The notes under the pieces were generated by a model. The model was not told the origin of the DNA. It saw only the letters and a program-made list of their open reading frames with translations, and searched no databases. Both the position numbers and the translations under genes were made by a program. A stretch of DNA of 15,710 nucleotides from CAZVLE01 sp964627855 (GTDB lineage Bacteria; Bacillota; Dethiobacteria; DTU022), in assembly GCA_964627855.1 (NCBI GenBank), contig CAZVLE010000054.1, positions 1 to 15,710 of the forward strand, written 5' to 3'. Positions 13,745 through 15,710 of the stretch are shown piece after piece (position 1 is the stretch's first letter; every line of letters begins with the position of its first letter).

Positions 13745-14581
13745 GTGAACAGGGTCATTGCCAGTGAAGATATCCCGGTCATGAGTGCAGACAGTAAGAT
13801 AGGCCTGGTTGCCACCATAGATGAGCAGGGCGGGCCGCATATCAGCTTTATTTCTTCCCTGCAGCCGCTCGGGAAAGACCGCCTGACGGTTGGCCAGTTT
13901 TGCGAGGGTTTGAGTAAAAAGCATATCTTAGAGAGAAATAAAATTGGTTTTCTCATTTTTTCACCGGCCATGGAAATCTGGCGTGGCCGCGCTCTTTATG
14001 AGGAAAGTGCCACCAGTGGCCCTGAATATGAAATGTATAACAGGAAACCGATGTTTCGCTACAACTCATATTTTGGGTTCGGTCTGGTTCATTACTTCAG
14101 GCTGGTAGATATCAATATTAAAGAAAAGCTAAGCAAAGGGCAGATCATCGGTGGAGCCCTGAAAACGAGGCTGCTGCTTCCTTCCGCTTCTTCTTCGGAG
14201 CGAGGGGTGCTAAATGATATAAGCAGGTCCATGTTCAGCCAGATAGACGGGCTCAAATTCATAGCCTACCTTAACGGGGAAGGTTTTCCCTGCCTGATCC
14301 CGGTTATTCAGGCGGCCAATGCCGGCCTTGACAGGGTTGTTTTTGCCCTCAACCCGTACAAGGATCAGTTGCAAAAAATTCCCCCCGGGGCATCAGTTGC
14401 GGTCCTCTTCGTTAACTTAAAAATGGAGTCAGTACTGGTTAAGGGTATTTACAATCCGCAGCGCCTGGCAAACCTGCCTTACGGTCGTGTCGACCTGGAG
14501 AGGGTTTATAACTCCATGCCACCGCAGCCGCGCTATATCTATCCCCCCATCAAAGAGTATGCGGGGGTTAGAGAGTTTTAG
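13745..14581 (+). CDS. Putative double split-barrel (PNPOx-like) protein
   Basis: A 278-residue protein in the same transcript as the glycyl radical pair. Residues about 10-110 (SADSKIGLVATIDEQGGPH, SLQPLGKDRLTVGQF) look like an FMN-type split barrel of the pyridoxamine-phosphate-oxidase superfamily. Residues about 165-265 (DGLKFIAYLNGEGFPCLIP through VLFVNLKMESVLVKGIY) look like a second barrel. These folds bind FMN, F420 or haem, or have lost the cofactor; which applies is not visible. The GTG at 13745 is preferred over the GTG at 13730 because GAGGAG, embedded in the activase stop region, lies 7 nt upstream. The gap to the activase stop is 4 nt. There is no signal peptide. Its link to radical chemistry is unknown; reduction of the enzyme's product or substrate supply are guesses. 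Confidence 0.7.
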   Translation: MNRVIASEDIPVMSADSKIGLVATIDEQGGPHISFISSLQPLGKDRLTVGQFCEGLSKKHILERNKIGFLIFSPAMEIWRGRALYEESATSGPEYEMYNRKPMFRYNSYFGFGLVHYFRLVDINIKEKLSKGQIIGGALKTRLLLPSASSSERGVLNDISRSMFSQIDGLKFIAYLNGEGFPCLIPVIQAANAGLDRVVFALNPYKDQLQKIPPGASVAVLFVNLKMESVLVKGIYNPQRLANLPYGRVDLERVYNSMPPQPRYIYPPIKEYAGVREF

Positions 14582-15684
14582 TCGGGTTGCTCCACTGTTT
14601 CATCATGGATCCCCCTGACAAACTGATAAATGAGACCGACGGTAATTTTAAAAACGGTAAAAATCGGCACTGCAAGGATGATGCCGACCAACCCCCAGAG
14701 CCTTCCGGCCAGCAGAACGACTATGATTACGGCCAGCGGGCTCATGGCCATCTTGCGACCGACAATCATTGGCCTGGCGACGATACTGTCTATCTGCTGG
14801 ATCACTAATATGACCACTATTGCCCATAGCATCATCAGGGGTGAATCGATTAAACCGACCAGGGCGGCAGGAATAGCCCCGATGAAAGGCCCGATAATGG
14901 GCACAACATTGGTGATCATCACGAATATGGCCAGGACCAGGGCATAGTCGATACCGATGATTAAAAAGCCGATGTAGCTTAAAATGCCGATAACGAGACA
15001 GACCAGGCAGAGACCCTGCACGTAAGAAGCCAGCTGCCGGTCAATTTCAGCCAGGGCTTTCTTTATTGTCCCCGCATATTGTGGGGGGACAACCTTTTCG
15101 ATCTGGGCCGGAACATGGCCCTTTCCTTTTTCCGTAAGCATGTAATAAAGCAAGAAGGGCACGATTATGATTGTTATAAATATGCTCGTGGTGTAATCAA
15201 TGACGATAGTCACGCTGCTTGTTGCAGTGACAAGGGCGTTTTGCACCAACCTGGGGATCATTTCGTTGATATTTTCTACATAAAAGGTTTCAAGGGCAAA
15301 AAGTTGTGATAAAACTGGCGTTTCCTTAAATGATTCGATTAGCTCCTGCAGTTGGTTAATTTTCTGGGGCGCACTTTCGATCAGGGTGACAAATTCCTCC
15401 TGCAGGCTTGGGCCGATTAAGGCCACAGCCAGGGTTAGCAGGGCAATGAAAATCAAAAAGGTTATTCCTACTGAAACCGGACGGGGAATTCTCTTGGTAC
15501 TAAGAAAATCTACCAGGGGAAGCATGATATAGTAAAGTGCGCCGGAGATGATTATCGAGAAGAAAAGCACTTCAAAAGCTATGATGATCGGTTGAAATAT
15601 GAAGGTGATATGGCTGCCTACCAGGATAATCAGGAAGAAAAGCAGTATCGCTACTTCGGCTTTAAATAATTTTGAATCCCACAT
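14578..15684 (-). CDS. AI-2E/PerM-family integral membrane protein
   Basis: A 368-residue membrane protein of the AI-2E transporter family. Two hydrophobic segments near the N-terminus (about 10-57) are followed by a third near 70-90 and a soluble amphipathic stretch (LQEEFVTLIESAPQKINQL). A C-terminal block of membrane helices contains VVPIIGPFIGAIPAAL and VARPMIVGRKMAMSPLAVIIVVLLAG, conserved in the family. Family members are implicated in small-solute or sodium/proton export and in autoinducer-2 export; the substrate here is unknown. ATG 15684 has GAGGAG about 10 nt upstream. Its stop overlaps that of the convergent split-barrel gene by 4 nt. It is unlikely to be functionally tied to the glycyl radical operon. 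Confidence 0.93.
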   Translation of the reverse strand: MWDSKLFKAEVAILLFFLIILVGSHITFIFQPIIIAFEVLFFSIIISGALYYIMLPLVDFLSTKRIPRPVSVGITFLIFIALLTLAVALIGPSLQEEFVTLIESAPQKINQLQELIESFKETPVLSQLFALETFYVENINEMIPRLVQNALVTATSSVTIVIDYTTSIFITIIIVPFLLYYMLTEKGKGHVPAQIEKVVPPQYAGTIKKALAEIDRQLASYVQGLCLVCLVIGILSYIGFLIIGIDYALVLAIFVMITNVVPIIGPFIGAIPAALVGLIDSPLMMLWAIVVILVIQQIDSIVARPMIVGRKMAMSPLAVIIVVLLAGRLWGLVGIILAVPIFTVFKITVGLIYQFVRGIHDETVEQPD

Positions 15685-15710
15685 TGATCTTCAGCTCCTC
15701 GCCTGGTTTC

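Noticed and set aside
1..15710. CRISPR array, insertion sequence, tRNA or attachment site
   Set aside because: No regularly spaced repeats, transposase or integrase frames, tRNA-like cloverleaf or flanking direct repeats were seen on either strand.

Overview
The window reads as accessory and metabolic chromosome from a strictly anaerobic, low-to-mid G+C Firmicute (Clostridia-like). The main evidence is a textbook T-box leader, strong AGGAGG-type ribosome binding sites with several GTG/TTG starts, a ferredoxin-dependent 2-oxoacid oxidoreductase and an oxygen-sensitive glycyl radical enzyme with its activase. No rRNA, tRNA, CRISPR or transposon was found. Species-level placement cannot be made by eye.

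Layout, left to right. (1) A VapBC toxin-antitoxin pair on the minus strand runs off the left edge; its sigma-A promoter has an inverted repeat inside it. (2) A minus-strand operon runs leftward from about 5.3 kb: promoter, T-box riboswitch with an apparent leucine (CTC) specifier and its terminator, then the four subunits of a branched-chain 2-oxoacid:ferredoxin oxidoreductase (ferredoxin-like delta, alpha VorB, TPP-binding beta, gamma), followed after a gap by a DUF362 protein. (3) Divergently, on the plus strand, lie a membrane-anchored GH63/MGH1-like glycoside hydrolase and a membrane-anchored NodB polysaccharide deacetylase. (4) On the minus strand lie a cytoplasmic cyclophilin and, upstream of it, a ParD-like/RelE-ParE toxin-antitoxin pair. 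(5) On the plus strand is a tight three-gene unit: an unassigned glycyl radical enzyme, its radical-SAM activase (10-nt overlap), and a double split-barrel (PNPOx-like) protein starting 4 nt after the activase. (6) A convergent AI-2E/PerM-family membrane protein on the minus strand overlaps the last gene by 4 nt.

How the genes work together. Uncharged tRNA-Leu should open the T-box terminator and raise VOR expression when leucine is scarce. That suggests the oxidoreductase works reductively, making branched-chain 2-oxoacids from branched acyl-CoA, CO2 and reduced ferredoxin for amino-acid synthesis, rather than catabolically. The glycyl radical trio is the best candidate for an undescribed pathway. 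The enzyme carries a single catalytic cysteine in a Gly-Cys-Leu-Glu context and a normal glycyl radical loop. It is not a pyruvate formate-lyase by its active site, lacks the microcompartment genes and small subunit seen with some known families, and is coupled to a flavin-type split-barrel protein of unknown role.
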